A model generated the notes under the pieces. That model was not told the DNA's origin and searched no databases. It worked only from the letters and a program-made list of their open reading frames with translations. From Gammaproteobacteria bacterium (GTDB taxonomy: Bacteria > Pseudomonadota > Gammaproteobacteria > Steroidobacterales > Woeseiaceae), in contig JAOTYE010000021.1 of the NCBI GenBank assembly GCA_029862045.1, positions 1-62,434 of the forward strand: a stretch of 62,434 nt of DNA. The letters run 5' to 3'. Of this stretch, positions 8,309 through 16,625 are shown in pieces; within the stretch, counting starts at the first letter, position 1; each line of letters opens with the position of its first letter. The translations under genes were made by a program, and so were the position numbers.

Positions 8309-9625
8309 ATGCACAAGAAACTTGGCGCGCTTGTCAGTGCGTTCGTGGTAATTTCGTATCCGGCATTTGCCGGCGAACTGACCGACAGCGTCAAAACGGA
8401 CTACGACGCCTATCTTGCCGACCTCTGGGATCACTTCCATCAAAACCCCGAACTCTCACTCGTTGAATTTCGAACTGCGGAGCGCATGGCGAAAGAGTTT
8501 CGCGACGCTGGATTCGAGGTGACAGAGCAGGTCGGAGGGACCGGCGTCGTCGCGGTGCTCGAAAATGGTAACGGCCCGCTCGTCATGATGCGTGCTGATA
8601 TGGATGGCCTGCCCGTAGAAGAAAAATCGGGATTGCCAAACGCTTCCAGGGCACAGCAGAGAAGTCCGATTACAGGCGAGGTCGTCAATACGATGCACGC
8701 CTGCGGCCATGACGTTCACATCACGAGTCTGGTCGGCACTGCGCGGCATATGGCTGCACGCAAAAATGATTGGAGCGGCACGTTGATGCTCGTCGTGCAG
8801 CCGGCCGAGGAACGCGGCATGGGCGCTACGCTGATGCTCGAAGACAAAATCTGGGAGCGCTTCGGGGCTCCGGACTACGCGCTGGCTTTTCACGTTGACG
8901 CTGTGCTCCCTGCCGGCACGGTCAACCTGGTTCCCCGGCCCTGGGCCGGCGTCGACTCGGTCGACATCATCGTTCATGGTGTTGCGGGGCACGGGGCTCG
9001 CCCGCACCAGACCAAAGACCCAATCGTTATCGCCAGTCAGATCGTGACGGCTTTGCAGACACTGGTGTCACGCGAACTGTCACCGCGCGAGCCAGCAGTG
9101 GTTACGGTCGGCTCGTTTCATGCGGGCACGAAACACAACATCATTCCAGATAGTGCGCATTTGCAGTTGACCGTGCGCAATGTAAATCCGGATACCCGTA
9201 AGGCGCTTCTTGATGGTATCGAGCGAATTGCCGTGAATATCGGTCGTGCAGCAGGGCTGCCGGAAGACAAGCTCCCTGAAGTCATCGTCGATGATGACTA
9301 CACACCACCGGTTATCAACAATATGAAGCTCGGCGAGCGGTTGCGGGTTGCCTGGGGCGATGAGATGGGCGCCGACATCGTGACTGCGATTCCTGCTAAA
9401 GGGATGGCCGGCGAGGATTTCTCGCGCTTCATGGACCCGCCTGTCGGCGCGGCCGTTTATTGGCAGGTTGGAGGCACGCTAGCGGAGGATTTCGAGCGGG
9501 AAGCGGCCGGCGGTCCGGCCGTTGCAGGTCATCACTCGCCATTATTCAAGATCGCACCCGAACCGTCTGTTCGCGTTGGTGTCGAGTCGACGGTCGTCGC
9601 CCTACTGGAGTTGATGGGAGACTAG
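8309..9625 (+). CDS. Secreted M20-family amidohydrolase (hippurate hydrolase-like)
   Basis: Binuclear zinc hydrolase of the M20D/amidohydrolase group that cleaves N-acyl or peptide amide bonds; the substrate is unknown. Metal and catalytic motifs are present: MMRADMDGLPV, HACGHDVHI, VVQPAEERGMGA, LAFHVD, GMAGEDFSRF and VAGHHSPLF. Residues 1-21 (MHKKLGALVSAFVVISYPAFA) look like a signal peptide with an AxA-type cleavage site, so export to the periplasm is likely. The 438-residue length suits the family. Converges on xseB with a 4-base overlap of the two 3' ends. Confidence 0.92.
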   Translation: MHKKLGALVSAFVVISYPAFAGELTDSVKTDYDAYLADLWDHFHQNPELSLVEFRTAERMAKEFRDAGFEVTEQVGGTGVVAVLENGNGPLVMMRADMDGLPVEEKSGLPNASRAQQRSPITGEVVNTMHACGHDVHITSLVGTARHMAARKNDWSGTLMLVVQPAEERGMGATLMLEDKIWERFGAPDYALAFHVDAVLPAGTVNLVPRPWAGVDSVDIIVHGVAGHGARPHQTKDPIVIASQIVTALQTLVSRELSPREPAVVTVGSFHAGTKHNIIPDSAHLQLTVRNVNPDTRKALLDGIERIAVNIGRAAGLPEDKLPEVIVDDDYTPPVINNMKLGERLRVAWGDEMGADIVTAIPAKGMAGEDFSRFMDPPVGAAVYWQVGGTLAEDFEREAAGGPAVAGHHSPLFKIAPEPSVRVGVESTVVALLELMGD

Positions 9626-9858
9626 TCGTCCTCGACCTCGAATTCCTCGAGTGATTCTCCACCGGCGCTCTTCAACAGAATCTCGACCTTCTGCTCGGCT
9701 TCTTTAAGTGCTGCCTGGCAGCCGCGCGTCAATTTGATCCCTTCCTCGAACTTTTTCATAGCCTTTTCGAGAGGCAGATCGCCGGACTCGAGCTCTTCGA
9801 CGAGTGCTTCGAGATCGGCAAGGGCTTTTTCGAGGTTCACAGTTTTCTTGGCGCTCAT
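9622..9858 (-). CDS. xseB: Exodeoxyribonuclease VII small subunit
   Basis: Small regulatory subunit of the single-strand exonuclease ExoVII. The 78-residue helical protein has the family core LEKALADLEALVEELESGD and LPLEKAMKKFEEGI followed by an acidic tail. In many gammaproteobacteria xseB heads xseB-ispA-dxs; here no ispA or dxs follows, and the next gene downstream on this strand is absent because the M20 hydrolase converges with it. The gene therefore appears monocistronic, with about 157 bases to the divergent diguanylate cyclase. Confidence 0.93.
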   Translation of the reverse strand: MSAKKTVNLEKALADLEALVEELESGDLPLEKAMKKFEEGIKLTRGCQAALKEAEQKVEILLKSAGGESLEEFEVEDD

Positions 9859-10015
9859 CGGGTCATTCCATGGTGGACTGCGCCGCTACGCTACAGCGAC
9901 AGACATTAAGCGTCAATTCCTGGCCAACCTTGAGGAGATTCCCGCTTCATAGGAGTAGAATTCACGCCGCTGAAAGACCTTAACGGAATGGCCTCAGGCT
10001 TCAAAGGACTCCGGG

Positions 10016-10996
10016 GTGAGTGACAGAGTGAACGAGAATGCGCTATCTGGGCAGTCAGATGAGATAAAGCGTCTATTTGCGTTCGCGCCGGTCGGGCTCT
10101 GCTATTACGATACGGACCTGCGATACCGCTATCTCAACGAGTGGCTAGCACGCATCAATGGCGTTCAGGTGGAAGCATGCCTGGGAAAAACACTCGAGGA
10201 GGTGCTTCCAATCCTTGCGGCCAAGGTCGCGCCGCGACTTCGCAAGGTGGTCGAAACGGGGCAAGCAATCATCAATGTGGAGATCAAAGCGGAGACACTG
10301 GCTCATCCAGGAGAGCCGCGGCACTTCAGGAACAGCTATTATCCGGACAAGAGTAAGGACGGCACCGTCATTGGCGTGTGCTGCGTAGTCCAGGACATCA
10401 CCGCCCAAAAAGAGGCAGAACTTGAGCTCGTTAAACGAAGCAAGCAGCTTGAGCACCTCGCAATGTACGACACGCTAACCGGACTGGGTAACCGAAACCT
10501 GTTTCTGAAGCAGCTGGAGCATCTGATTGCCATCGCACGACGCAAAAAAGAAGAGGTCGCCTTGCTTGCAATGGATCTCGACGGGTTTAAAGAGGTCAAC
10601 GACCGACTGGGCCATGCTGGAGGCGATGCGGTGTTGCGAGAATTCGGCGCTCGTCTGGGCCAGGCACTCAGGGAGGCCGATCAGAAGTATCGGATTGGCG
10701 GTGACGAGTTCGCCGTGCTGCTTGAGCCACGGAGCGATAGCCACGACGGTGCTCTCGCGGTGGCCGAAAAGATTGCGAGACACCTGGCTGCCCCGATGGA
10801 AATCAAAGGCTACGACTGCGCTATTGGCGTCAGCATAGGGGTCGCCGTTTTCCCTCAACACGGAGAAGATTCGAATACGCTTCTTCGGAAAGCTGATGCC
10901 GCGATGTATGAGGCGAAAAAGACGCATCAAGTTGTTGCCGGGGCTTCTGACTTGGACGCCACTACAATTCTCAAAAGGCTACACTCAGATTCTTGA
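10016..10996 (+). CDS. PAS-GGDEF diguanylate cyclase
   Basis: Predicted cytosolic enzyme making c-di-GMP from two GTP. A PAS domain covers about residues 17-135 (RYLNEWLARINGV, PAC tail VVQDITAQKEAE). A GGDEF domain runs from about 145 to 305 with YDTLTGLGNR, AMDLDGFKEVND and intact GGDEF at 228-232. An allosteric I-site RxxD (R219-D222) lies five residues upstream, suggesting product inhibition. No transmembrane segment is seen. The start is GTG at 10016; there is no strong ribosome-binding site, so the exact start is uncertain. Confidence 0.93.
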   Translation: MSDRVNENALSGQSDEIKRLFAFAPVGLCYYDTDLRYRYLNEWLARINGVQVEACLGKTLEEVLPILAAKVAPRLRKVVETGQAIINVEIKAETLAHPGEPRHFRNSYYPDKSKDGTVIGVCCVVQDITAQKEAELELVKRSKQLEHLAMYDTLTGLGNRNLFLKQLEHLIAIARRKKEEVALLAMDLDGFKEVNDRLGHAGGDAVLREFGARLGQALREADQKYRIGGDEFAVLLEPRSDSHDGALAVAEKIARHLAAPMEIKGYDCAIGVSIGVAVFPQHGEDSNTLLRKADAAMYEAKKTHQVVAGASDLDATTILKRLHSDS

Positions 10997-11190
10997 GTCG
11001 ATAATCGCGGTGATTCCCTATTGCGAATGTCCGCGTCTGGCCGTTTGGTATGGTCCCAGCAAATCGGACCAATTGACTAAGACCTTATTGACCTGAATGT
11101 ACCGGTCCCGAGAATTCGCAGAGGCTGCGACCGAACGTCGCGCGTTACAGCTTGTCAAAAGCTCGAGCAAAGAAATCAGGGGGGTGTCTC

Positions 11191-11904
11191 ATGAGGACCA
11201 CAATCGCGCTGCTGCTGTGCCTGTCCATCCAAATTTTGCCACTCAATGCTTCCGGAAGCGAAGTGGCCAGCCATCCTCAGTTTGATAGCAGTACTATCAG
11301 TTCTTTCTCTGCCCGTTACACGCAAGGTGGCGAGCCGCTTGTCGTCACCGTGACGCGCAGCGGCGGGGACTATCCCATGCTGCATGCCGTCTTCGGTAAC
11401 GATTGGGACGATTCGTCTGCGGACAAGATCGGGCACCGGCTCCCCGACCTGACTTTTGCCTACAGAAATGTCGCCGGGCGTACGCTGGTCGCTGACGGCG
11501 ACAGTATGATCTCCGTAGGTGTCCAACCCAATGGACCGGCTGAGGCCAATGTCGAACCGCTGGCCCATCCGGTCATTGACGGCACACTGAGCTATTGGCT
11601 ACTCGCAGGGTTACCACTGGTCGAGGGCACAACCGTGACGCCGCACGTGGTCATGCCGGATTTTCGCACCACGGGGGCGTTCTGGTCGCGGCCGGCTCCA
11701 TTCGAGGTCGGCGGTGTGGAAAAGGTTGTTATTAACGACCGAGAATCGATCGCGTGCCGACTCGTCACCACAGTGGGCGGCGATGGACAATTCGAGGCCT
11801 GCGTGGCCAAGACTGCGCCTTATCTGATTCGACAGCGATATCTGCCTGCCGATGGGCTGCCCCAGACGGTTCTCATGTTCGAGGAACTGCTTCCCGAGCC
11901 GTGA
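11191..11904 (+). CDS. Exported protein of unknown function
   Basis: I do not recognise the family. The start chosen is ATG at 11191, preceded by a strong purine run (CAGGGGGGTG) as ribosome-binding site; an in-frame start 39 bases earlier lacks one. Residues 1-24 (RTTIALLLCLSIQILPLNAS) look like a signal peptide. The mature part of about 213 residues has only two cysteines (segments SIACRL and FEACVA), no membrane helix and a mostly beta-strand look. It is flanked by repeat-bearing intergenic DNA of the accessory region. Confidence 0.75.
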   Translation: MRTTIALLLCLSIQILPLNASGSEVASHPQFDSSTISSFSARYTQGGEPLVVTVTRSGGDYPMLHAVFGNDWDDSSADKIGHRLPDLTFAYRNVAGRTLVADGDSMISVGVQPNGPAEANVEPLAHPVIDGTLSYWLLAGLPLVEGTTVTPHVVMPDFRTTGAFWSRPAPFEVGGVEKVVINDRESIACRLVTTVGGDGQFEACVAKTAPYLIRQRYLPADGLPQTVLMFEELLPEP

Positions 11905-11973
11905 CAGGCCTGATTTCACAGCACGCGGTGTACCGCTCAGCTGGAATTACCGTCCAACTATCGGTTGGGGAAC

Positions 11974-12047
11974 GTCCGCTTTTCCCCTGGAAGCAGACAT
12001 TCAGCTAGTATTGGTGAAATAGTCTGCTACTGACCCGAAGCGGACAT
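11974..12047. repeat. Dispersed hairpin repeat, copy A (partial)
   Basis: Two short imperfect inverted repeats of the dispersed family described at 14727 and 17367: a GTCCGCT ... AAGCAGAC unit (11974-12000) and a TCTGCT ... AAGCGGAC unit (12023-12047). They lie in the 249-base gap between the exported protein and the rhodanese lipoprotein. No gene is seen in that gap. Confidence 0.6.
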
Positions 12048-12153
12048 AGAAATCCAGCAAGTAATCTTGGTCAAGTTTGTTATCGACCGCGCGGTTTAAT
12101 AACAAGTAACTATACTTAAAGCATTCAAGAATACGTCGTCATGGAGAATAACC

Positions 12154-12969
12154 ATGCGTATCTCAAGACTTGCGGCACTGGTCTTTATCTCTGCATTGGT
12201 AGGTTGCTCAGGCTCCAACAACGTCGCAGCCGACGAGGAAAATTCTGATCAGCTTATCCGTCAGGCGGTTTTTGCCGAACCGGGTTCGGGCGTACCGGAA
12301 GTTTCCACAGACGAGTTGGAGCAAATCATCCAAAACCGGAGCGCAGTAGTGTTGGATACTCGTCCGCACCGAGAATGGTCGATCAGCCATATTCCCACGG
12401 CCTTAAATGTGGCACCAAAACCGGGCACGCCCATGGCTCTTTACACCTCAGATGTGGCAAAGGTCGGAAGACTGGTGGACGGGGATAAATCCCAGCCGCT
12501 GGTGCTGTATTGCAATGGCCCATACTGTGGCAAGAGCAAGCGAGTTGCCGGGGCACTATTGGAAGAAGGGTACACAAATGTTCGTCGCTACCAACTTGGC
12601 GCTCCGGTCTGGCGTGCATTGGTAGGGGTCATGGTGATTGAACCAGACGGCGTTCGACATATATTTGCGAACGATCAGACTGCTGTCTGGATCGATGTTC
12701 GAGACTCTTCGGAATATCGTGAGGGAAGCGTCCCCGGTGCAAGAAACTTGCCCCAAAGTGGTGTACTCCCGGAGAAGGATACCGGGGAAGTCTTTGCCGC
12801 AAAGAACGACGGGCGACTTCCCATGGAAGATCACAATACTCGTATTATCGTTTTCGGGCGGGATGGCAGTCAGGCAAATGAGGTAGCCAAAGCGCTCGGT
12901 CGCGAGGCATTCCATAACGTCGCGTATTTCGCTGGTACGTATGAGGAACTCAAAGCGTTGACCGAGTAA
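12154..12969 (+). CDS. Lipoprotein with two rhodanese domains
   Basis: Signal peptide with lipobox LVGC near residue 18 predicts a lipid-anchored periplasmic protein. The first rhodanese-like domain (about residues 50-155) has LDTRPHREWSISHIP and an active-site cysteine loop YCNGPYCGKSKR, so it may carry sulfur as a persulfide. The second (about 160-270) has WIDVRDSSEYREGSVPGARN, but its loop reads FGRDGSQAN with no cysteine, so it is probably a non-catalytic regulatory copy. The ribosome-binding site GGAG lies 8 bases before the ATG. Sulfur donor or acceptor partners are not apparent nearby. Confidence 0.88.
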   Translation: MRISRLAALVFISALVGCSGSNNVAADEENSDQLIRQAVFAEPGSGVPEVSTDELEQIIQNRSAVVLDTRPHREWSISHIPTALNVAPKPGTPMALYTSDVAKVGRLVDGDKSQPLVLYCNGPYCGKSKRVAGALLEEGYTNVRRYQLGAPVWRALVGVMVIEPDGVRHIFANDQTAVWIDVRDSSEYREGSVPGARNLPQSGVLPEKDTGEVFAAKNDGRLPMEDHNTRIIVFGRDGSQANEVAKALGREAFHNVAYFAGTYEELKALTE

Positions 12970-13067
12970 TTGTCCGCGAACGGCTGCTGCTAGCCGAGGC
13001 TGTTGCGAGTTTGTATCGATTGGTGATTCCAGCGTCCTTGCGAGACCTCTGGCAGAGGGTTTAAGTT

Positions 13068-13868
13068 ATGTGGATTAAAAGTTTTTCCGTTTTGGTACTC
13101 ATCATGTTGGCGTCTTGCGATTCGACATCGACAGGTACTTCAACAGGTTTTTCCCCTTCCGAGGTAATCGATCTCGGCGCGCTAGTGACTGAGGATATTA
13201 ATCAACGGGGCGCGGGGCGAGCATTCCTGGCCGTCAACGGCACCGACCGTCCAAATCAATTCGAGTTGGTTACCTGGACAGTAGAAATCGGTGGCGGCAG
13301 CGTTTCGGGTTCAAATGCGTTTTATACGCTCGCGAACCACGGTGGCCCACACGTGGATGCACCCAATCACGTTGGATTGGAAGGCGGGATCGACTCGTAC
13401 TCGATTGGTGCCTTTTCGGGTCCGCTCAAGGTGTTTGACGTCAGCGAGTACCCAACAGGGTTCTCCGTTCCGACGACGGTCTTCGACGGCCAGGGCATCA
13501 AACCCGGCGACGTTGTGATGATCTACACAAACTATCAACCTCCCCAAGATGATAAGAGCTTTCCGGACACGGTCACGCTCACTCGAAGTGCTGCAGAGTA
13601 TCTGGCGAAAATCCCGGTCCGCGCGTTTGCCACTGATGCATTTAGTGTCGCGAATTTGCATCAAGAGGCGCAGGTAGAATCGAAAGACCTAACCGCGCAA
13701 GTTGTCCCGATACACCACTCATTCTTGTCACGCGGCATTCCTGTATACGAACAGCTATTCAATGTTGAGACCTTGATTGGAAAAGACCGGATGTTCTTTG
13801 TCGGTGTTCCGGCAAACATTCGCAATGGCGATGGAATGATCGTCCGCCCGGTGGTTTTCGTGTACTGA
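13068..13868 (+). CDS. Cyclase-family (kynurenine formamidase-like) lipoprotein
   Basis: Member of the putative cyclase / arylformamidase metal hydrolase family. The signature metal-binding stretch ANHGGPHVDAPNHV (HxGxHxDxPxH) is near residues 90-103, followed by KPGDVVMIYTNY and a C-terminal GVPANIRNGDG segment. An N-terminal signal with lipobox LASC places it as a lipoprotein, which is unusual because many members are cytosolic. It stands alone, without tryptophan-catabolic neighbours, so the substrate is unknown. Confidence 0.85.
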   Translation: MWIKSFSVLVLIMLASCDSTSTGTSTGFSPSEVIDLGALVTEDINQRGAGRAFLAVNGTDRPNQFELVTWTVEIGGGSVSGSNAFYTLANHGGPHVDAPNHVGLEGGIDSYSIGAFSGPLKVFDVSEYPTGFSVPTTVFDGQGIKPGDVVMIYTNYQPPQDDKSFPDTVTLTRSAAEYLAKIPVRAFATDAFSVANLHQEAQVESKDLTAQVVPIHHSFLSRGIPVYEQLFNVETLIGKDRMFFVGVPANIRNGDGMIVRPVVFVY

Positions 13869-13869
13869 A

Positions 13870-14060
13870 TGGCCGGTTCTGGCCGAAAGCAGCCCTTAGA
13901 TTTACTCAATATCGAGCGATCTGAACGTCCGCTATTGATGAAAGCAGACGTTCGATCCGGGGCAGTCGGCAAATCCGCACGGGCACGTCCGCTATGCACC
14001 CAAAAGCGGCTGTTGGGCTAAACTGGTCCTTAAGGGCCGCTAATGACCCAAAGCAGCCTG
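13870..14060. repeat. Dispersed hairpin repeat, copy B
   Basis: Four inverted-repeat units in the intergenic gap after the cyclase-family lipoprotein. They are GGCCGGTTCTGGCCGAAAGC, GTCCGCTATTGATGAAAGC, GTCCGCTATGCACCCAAAAG and GGCCGCTAATGACCCAAAGC, in the same order as copies C and E but more diverged. The linker GGGCTAAACT before the last unit is shared. No gene is seen here. Confidence 0.7.
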
Positions 14061-14079
14061 TCGCGATCTTGAGAGACGG

Positions 14080-14718
14080 ATGCCAATCGATGTGAAAAAG
14101 AAGTGGCTTGGCTATGGATTGCTCGCCGTCATTGTCGTTATCTATGTCCTGCTTTGGCTGGCAATTGGTGACCCGGTTGGTGCATTTCTTTCGCTGATCG
14201 TATTGGCTCTAGGTGGCGGCCTCATTCTCGCCATTCTGGGTTATTTCTCTTCAAATGCCCCTGCGTGGTTTCGTCGGCTCCGCGGCGTTTCTTGGGATGA
14301 ACATCTCAGGCAGCTTGAAGCCAACGGTGAAGCTGTGCGAGACGAGTACGAAGCAATTCGGGCTTTGACGGTCGAGGAACTGAACACCAGCTCCCTCCTA
14401 CATTTCGTCGATGTCGGTGGCGGAAAGGTTCTGTGCTTGTATGGGCAACAATATTTCGATTTTGAGCCGATAACCGATGACCCAGAGGTCAATCAACCGA
14501 GACTGTTTCCTACCAAGAAATTTTCCCTGCTGCGTCACAAAAAGAAGGGCGAAGTGCTCTCCGTATTCCCGGGTTCCGATGTGTTTGAACCGACCGTTTG
14601 TCACCCAATAACTAAGCCGGAGAAGCTGTTCGATTTGGGGTTCGAGCTCAAAGATGGAGAGATCGTATCCGGATTGAGTTTGGACGTGATTGAGCGTGTC
14701 ATGCAGGCTGCCAAGTAG
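14080..14718 (+). CDS. Membrane protein of unknown function
   Basis: Family not recognised. The 212-residue product has two hydrophobic helices near residues 11-29 and 34-56, then a soluble domain. That domain contains SWDEHLRQLEANGE, a strand-rich middle (GGGKVLCLYGQQYFDFEP) and a C-terminal FDLGFELKDGEIVSG segment. The start is ATG at 14080. It is flanked on both sides by copies of the dispersed hairpin repeat. It is likely a lineage-specific inner-membrane protein. Confidence 0.7.
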   Translation: MPIDVKKKWLGYGLLAVIVVIYVLLWLAIGDPVGAFLSLIVLALGGGLILAILGYFSSNAPAWFRRLRGVSWDEHLRQLEANGEAVRDEYEAIRALTVEELNTSSLLHFVDVGGGKVLCLYGQQYFDFEPITDDPEVNQPRLFPTKKFSLLRHKKKGEVLSVFPGSDVFEPTVCHPITKPEKLFDLGFELKDGEIVSGLSLDVIERVMQAAK

Positions 14719-14726
14719 CATGTCCC

Positions 14727-14920
14727 AACGGCTGCTTCTGGCCGAAAGCAGACCTTCAATTCCGCCAGATTTCCATGATTGGAATGACCGCTTTGGGTGA
14801 GACCGGAGATTGGGTCTTGGGCGACAGAAAAACTTGCTCCGAAACGTCCGCTATGCGCCCGAAAGCGGACATTGGGCTAAACTTGGACTGAAGGGCCGCT
14901 AATGACCCAAAGCGGACGCC
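14727..14920. repeat. Dispersed hairpin repeat, copy C (near-identical to copy E)
   Basis: Contains four hairpin units: GGCTGCTTCTGGCCGAAAGC, GACCGCTTTGGGTGAGACC, GTCCGCTATGCGCCCGAAAG and GGCCGCTAATGACCCAAAGC. The 177 bases at 14740-14916 match 17378-17554 with a single difference that I can see (G versus C in GGGCGACAG/GGGCCACAG), implying recent duplication or gene conversion. It lies between two convergent unknown membrane-protein genes. Confidence 0.85.
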
Positions 14921-14922
14921 AC

Positions 14923-15447
14923 TCAGAGGCGACCAGATAGGGGCGGAAACGAATCGCTCTCAGGTTCGTTGCGAGCCGACCACCACTTGAAAAGCAGATG
15001 CATTATCAGGGCCTCTGCAAACATTAACCCGGAAATGGCTGAGGTAATGATCAGCATTATTTGAGCCCAAACTTCGGCCAGAAAGTGCAAGTAAATGGTG
15101 TAAAACAACAGGCCAATGATTGCGATCAAAAACGTACCGCCGAAGAACTTCCAAAGCCGATCTCTCGCTTCTATGTACCGGTAATACATAGGTACGTAAT
15201 AGGCCTGAATCGCGATCAGACCAGGAATAATGATGTCCAGCGAACCTAGAACCGACTGCCTATCAAGGGTCAGATCCAAGTCTGGGACCCAACGATTAAC
15301 GCATACCACCAAAGTAATGAAGATCAGGATGAGCGCCACATGGGCGCATATCTGAACTGCCCACCATTGTCGGCGATCTTCTGGAATTTGATACGGCTCC
15401 GGTAAGTAGCCATTCAATACTGAAACCAGCTCATCCGCAGACTTCAT
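14923..15447 (-). CDS. Membrane protein of unknown function
   Basis: Family not recognised. The start chosen is the ATG at 15447 (MKSADELVSVLNGYLPEPYQ), about 174 residues; an in-frame start 33 bases upstream is possible. Four hydrophobic segments are seen: HVALILIFITLVVCV, a weaker one around LDIIIPGLIAIQAYYVP, FLIAIIGLLFYTIYLHFL and IMLIITSAISGLMFAEALI. The tail is short and polar. The gene ends against repeat copy C. The next minus-strand gene upstream also encodes a small membrane protein, so they may form a pair. Confidence 0.65.
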   Translation of the reverse strand: MKSADELVSVLNGYLPEPYQIPEDRRQWWAVQICAHVALILIFITLVVCVNRWVPDLDLTLDRQSVLGSLDIIIPGLIAIQAYYVPMYYRYIEARDRLWKFFGGTFLIAIIGLLFYTIYLHFLAEVWAQIMLIITSAISGLMFAEALIMHLLFKWWSARNEPESDSFPPLSGRL

Positions 15448-15554
15448 CAGGAACGATCCTCGCCAAGAATCGCGGGTCAATCCGGGTCCTCAGCCTGACT
15501 ATTCTGGCCAAGCTGCCCGATGTGTCAATCGGCAAATCTATCTATGGACACGAT

Positions 15555-15998
15555 CTAAACAGGCTTATCGAGCCATACAAAGGATACATAGAGCATTGCC
15601 ACTCCAATGGTGGCTAAGGCGGCAAAGGCTACATAGGCGTTTCTTTTTTGCCCAATTCTCAGGGTCCGCCTCTCCCGAAGGATGCTGTGCAGAAGGCCGA
15701 GGCTAGTGCAGAGAATATAAACTGATGGCGGCAGGTACCAGATCCCGAGGACGAAGATCATCGCCCCCCACGGTCCCGCGAGCCCCGAGAATAAGAGCAG
15801 AACCACGGGGAAAATCAACGATAAGAGAAAGCCCGCTCGTAAGCTCCTGAGTATAAGTGGTTTCCACCTGATCAGGCTCGTAAAGATCATGCCGCGAATC
15901 TCGAATATCAACCAGCAGGTAAAGACAACTAGTGCAAAGACCCAGATCGCATAGAACGCCGCGTTACTAGCTGCCAGCCTCTCAATGAAGTCCAACAC
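15555..15998 (-). CDS. Membrane protein of unknown function
   Basis: A 147-residue protein starting at GTG, with no family recognised. It is strongly hydrophobic, with about four membrane segments: YAIWVFALVVFTCWLIF, SLIFPVVLLLFSGLAG, IFVLGIWYLPPSVYIL and AFAALATIGVAMLYVSFVW. A basic loop RERRTLRIGQKR precedes the last helix. It lies 107 bases upstream of the other minus-strand membrane-protein gene. Confidence 0.6.
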   Translation of the reverse strand: MLDFIERLAASNAAFYAIWVFALVVFTCWLIFEIRGMIFTSLIRWKPLILRSLRAGFLLSLIFPVVLLLFSGLAGPWGAMIFVLGIWYLPPSVYILCTSLGLLHSILRERRTLRIGQKRNAYVAFAALATIGVAMLYVSFVWLDKPV

Positions 15999-16104
15999 AA
16001 TCGACCGCCTATGTTGCTTTTGTGCAATTGCGAATGTATGGGCTGACTACTGAATTGCTATCGTGGGTATCCGATACTTGGGCTCGTCGTCTGGACGAGA
16101 TCGT

Positions 16105-16290
16105 ATGTCCGGTAATGGCCGTTAGCTGCCATTGAAAATAGTTCGATCCGAACGACTTGAATGACCGCTTTGGGTGAGAGCAGACGCTCGGGATTGGCTG
16201 ATCCGAAATCCGATTCTACAATGTCCGCTATACGCTCCAAAGCAGACATTAGGCTAGAATCGGTCTGAAGGGCCGCTAATGACCCAAAGC
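16105..16290. repeat. Dispersed hairpin repeat, copy D (shares 72 bases with copy F)
   Basis: Hairpin units GGCCGTTAGCTGCC, GACCGCTTTGGGTGAGAGC, GTCCGCTATACGCTCCAAAG and GGCCGCTAATGACCCAAAGC. Bases 16115-16186 are identical to 18922-18993. The copy lies in a 627-base stretch (15999-16625) with no confident gene; apart from this repeat and a weak small frame at 16345-16545 I see nothing there. Confidence 0.8.
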
Positions 16291-16344
16291 AGACATTCGC
16301 ATCACATCGGCGAAATTTCGTTGCGCATCAATTTCGTGGACATC

Positions 16345-16545
16345 TCACCTAGTTTCTACGATGTACCAGCCAACCCACTGATTTCTGGTCCGGAATGACC
16401 ATTTATTGTGGATAAATAGGTAGTGTAAGCAAATGTGGTATAAAGGAACCATAATCAGTCCTAACAAAGCCAAACTCACCGAAAGGTGGCGACGGAAAGC
16501 CACGGGTTCTTGCTTTCTCCGCGACGGTCTGTCCGACGGTCCCAC
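16345..16545 (-). CDS. Possible small membrane protein (weak)
   Basis: A 66-residue frame from GTG with a basic N-terminus (SDRPSRRKQ), one hydrophobic helix (LSVSLALLGLIMVPLYHICL) and a basic tail. No clear ribosome-binding site precedes the GTG and there is no recognised family. It is listed only because the composition is protein-like and the gap is otherwise empty; it may be spurious or a relic. Confidence 0.25.
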   Translation of the reverse strand: MGPSDRPSRRKQEPVAFRRHLSVSLALLGLIMVPLYHICLHYLFIHNKWSFRTRNQWVGWYIVETR

Positions 16546-16625
16546 GATTGCTGGGCTACGTTTGACAAACTCGATTTAGTACTTACGGCGTGCAATGCGC
16601 CTTACGCAACCAAAGGGGTCTAGCA

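Noticed and set aside
16058..16249. Small minus-strand frame with MSALERIADIV start
   Set aside because: It lies wholly in dispersed repeat copy D; similar spurious peptides arise from copies C and E.
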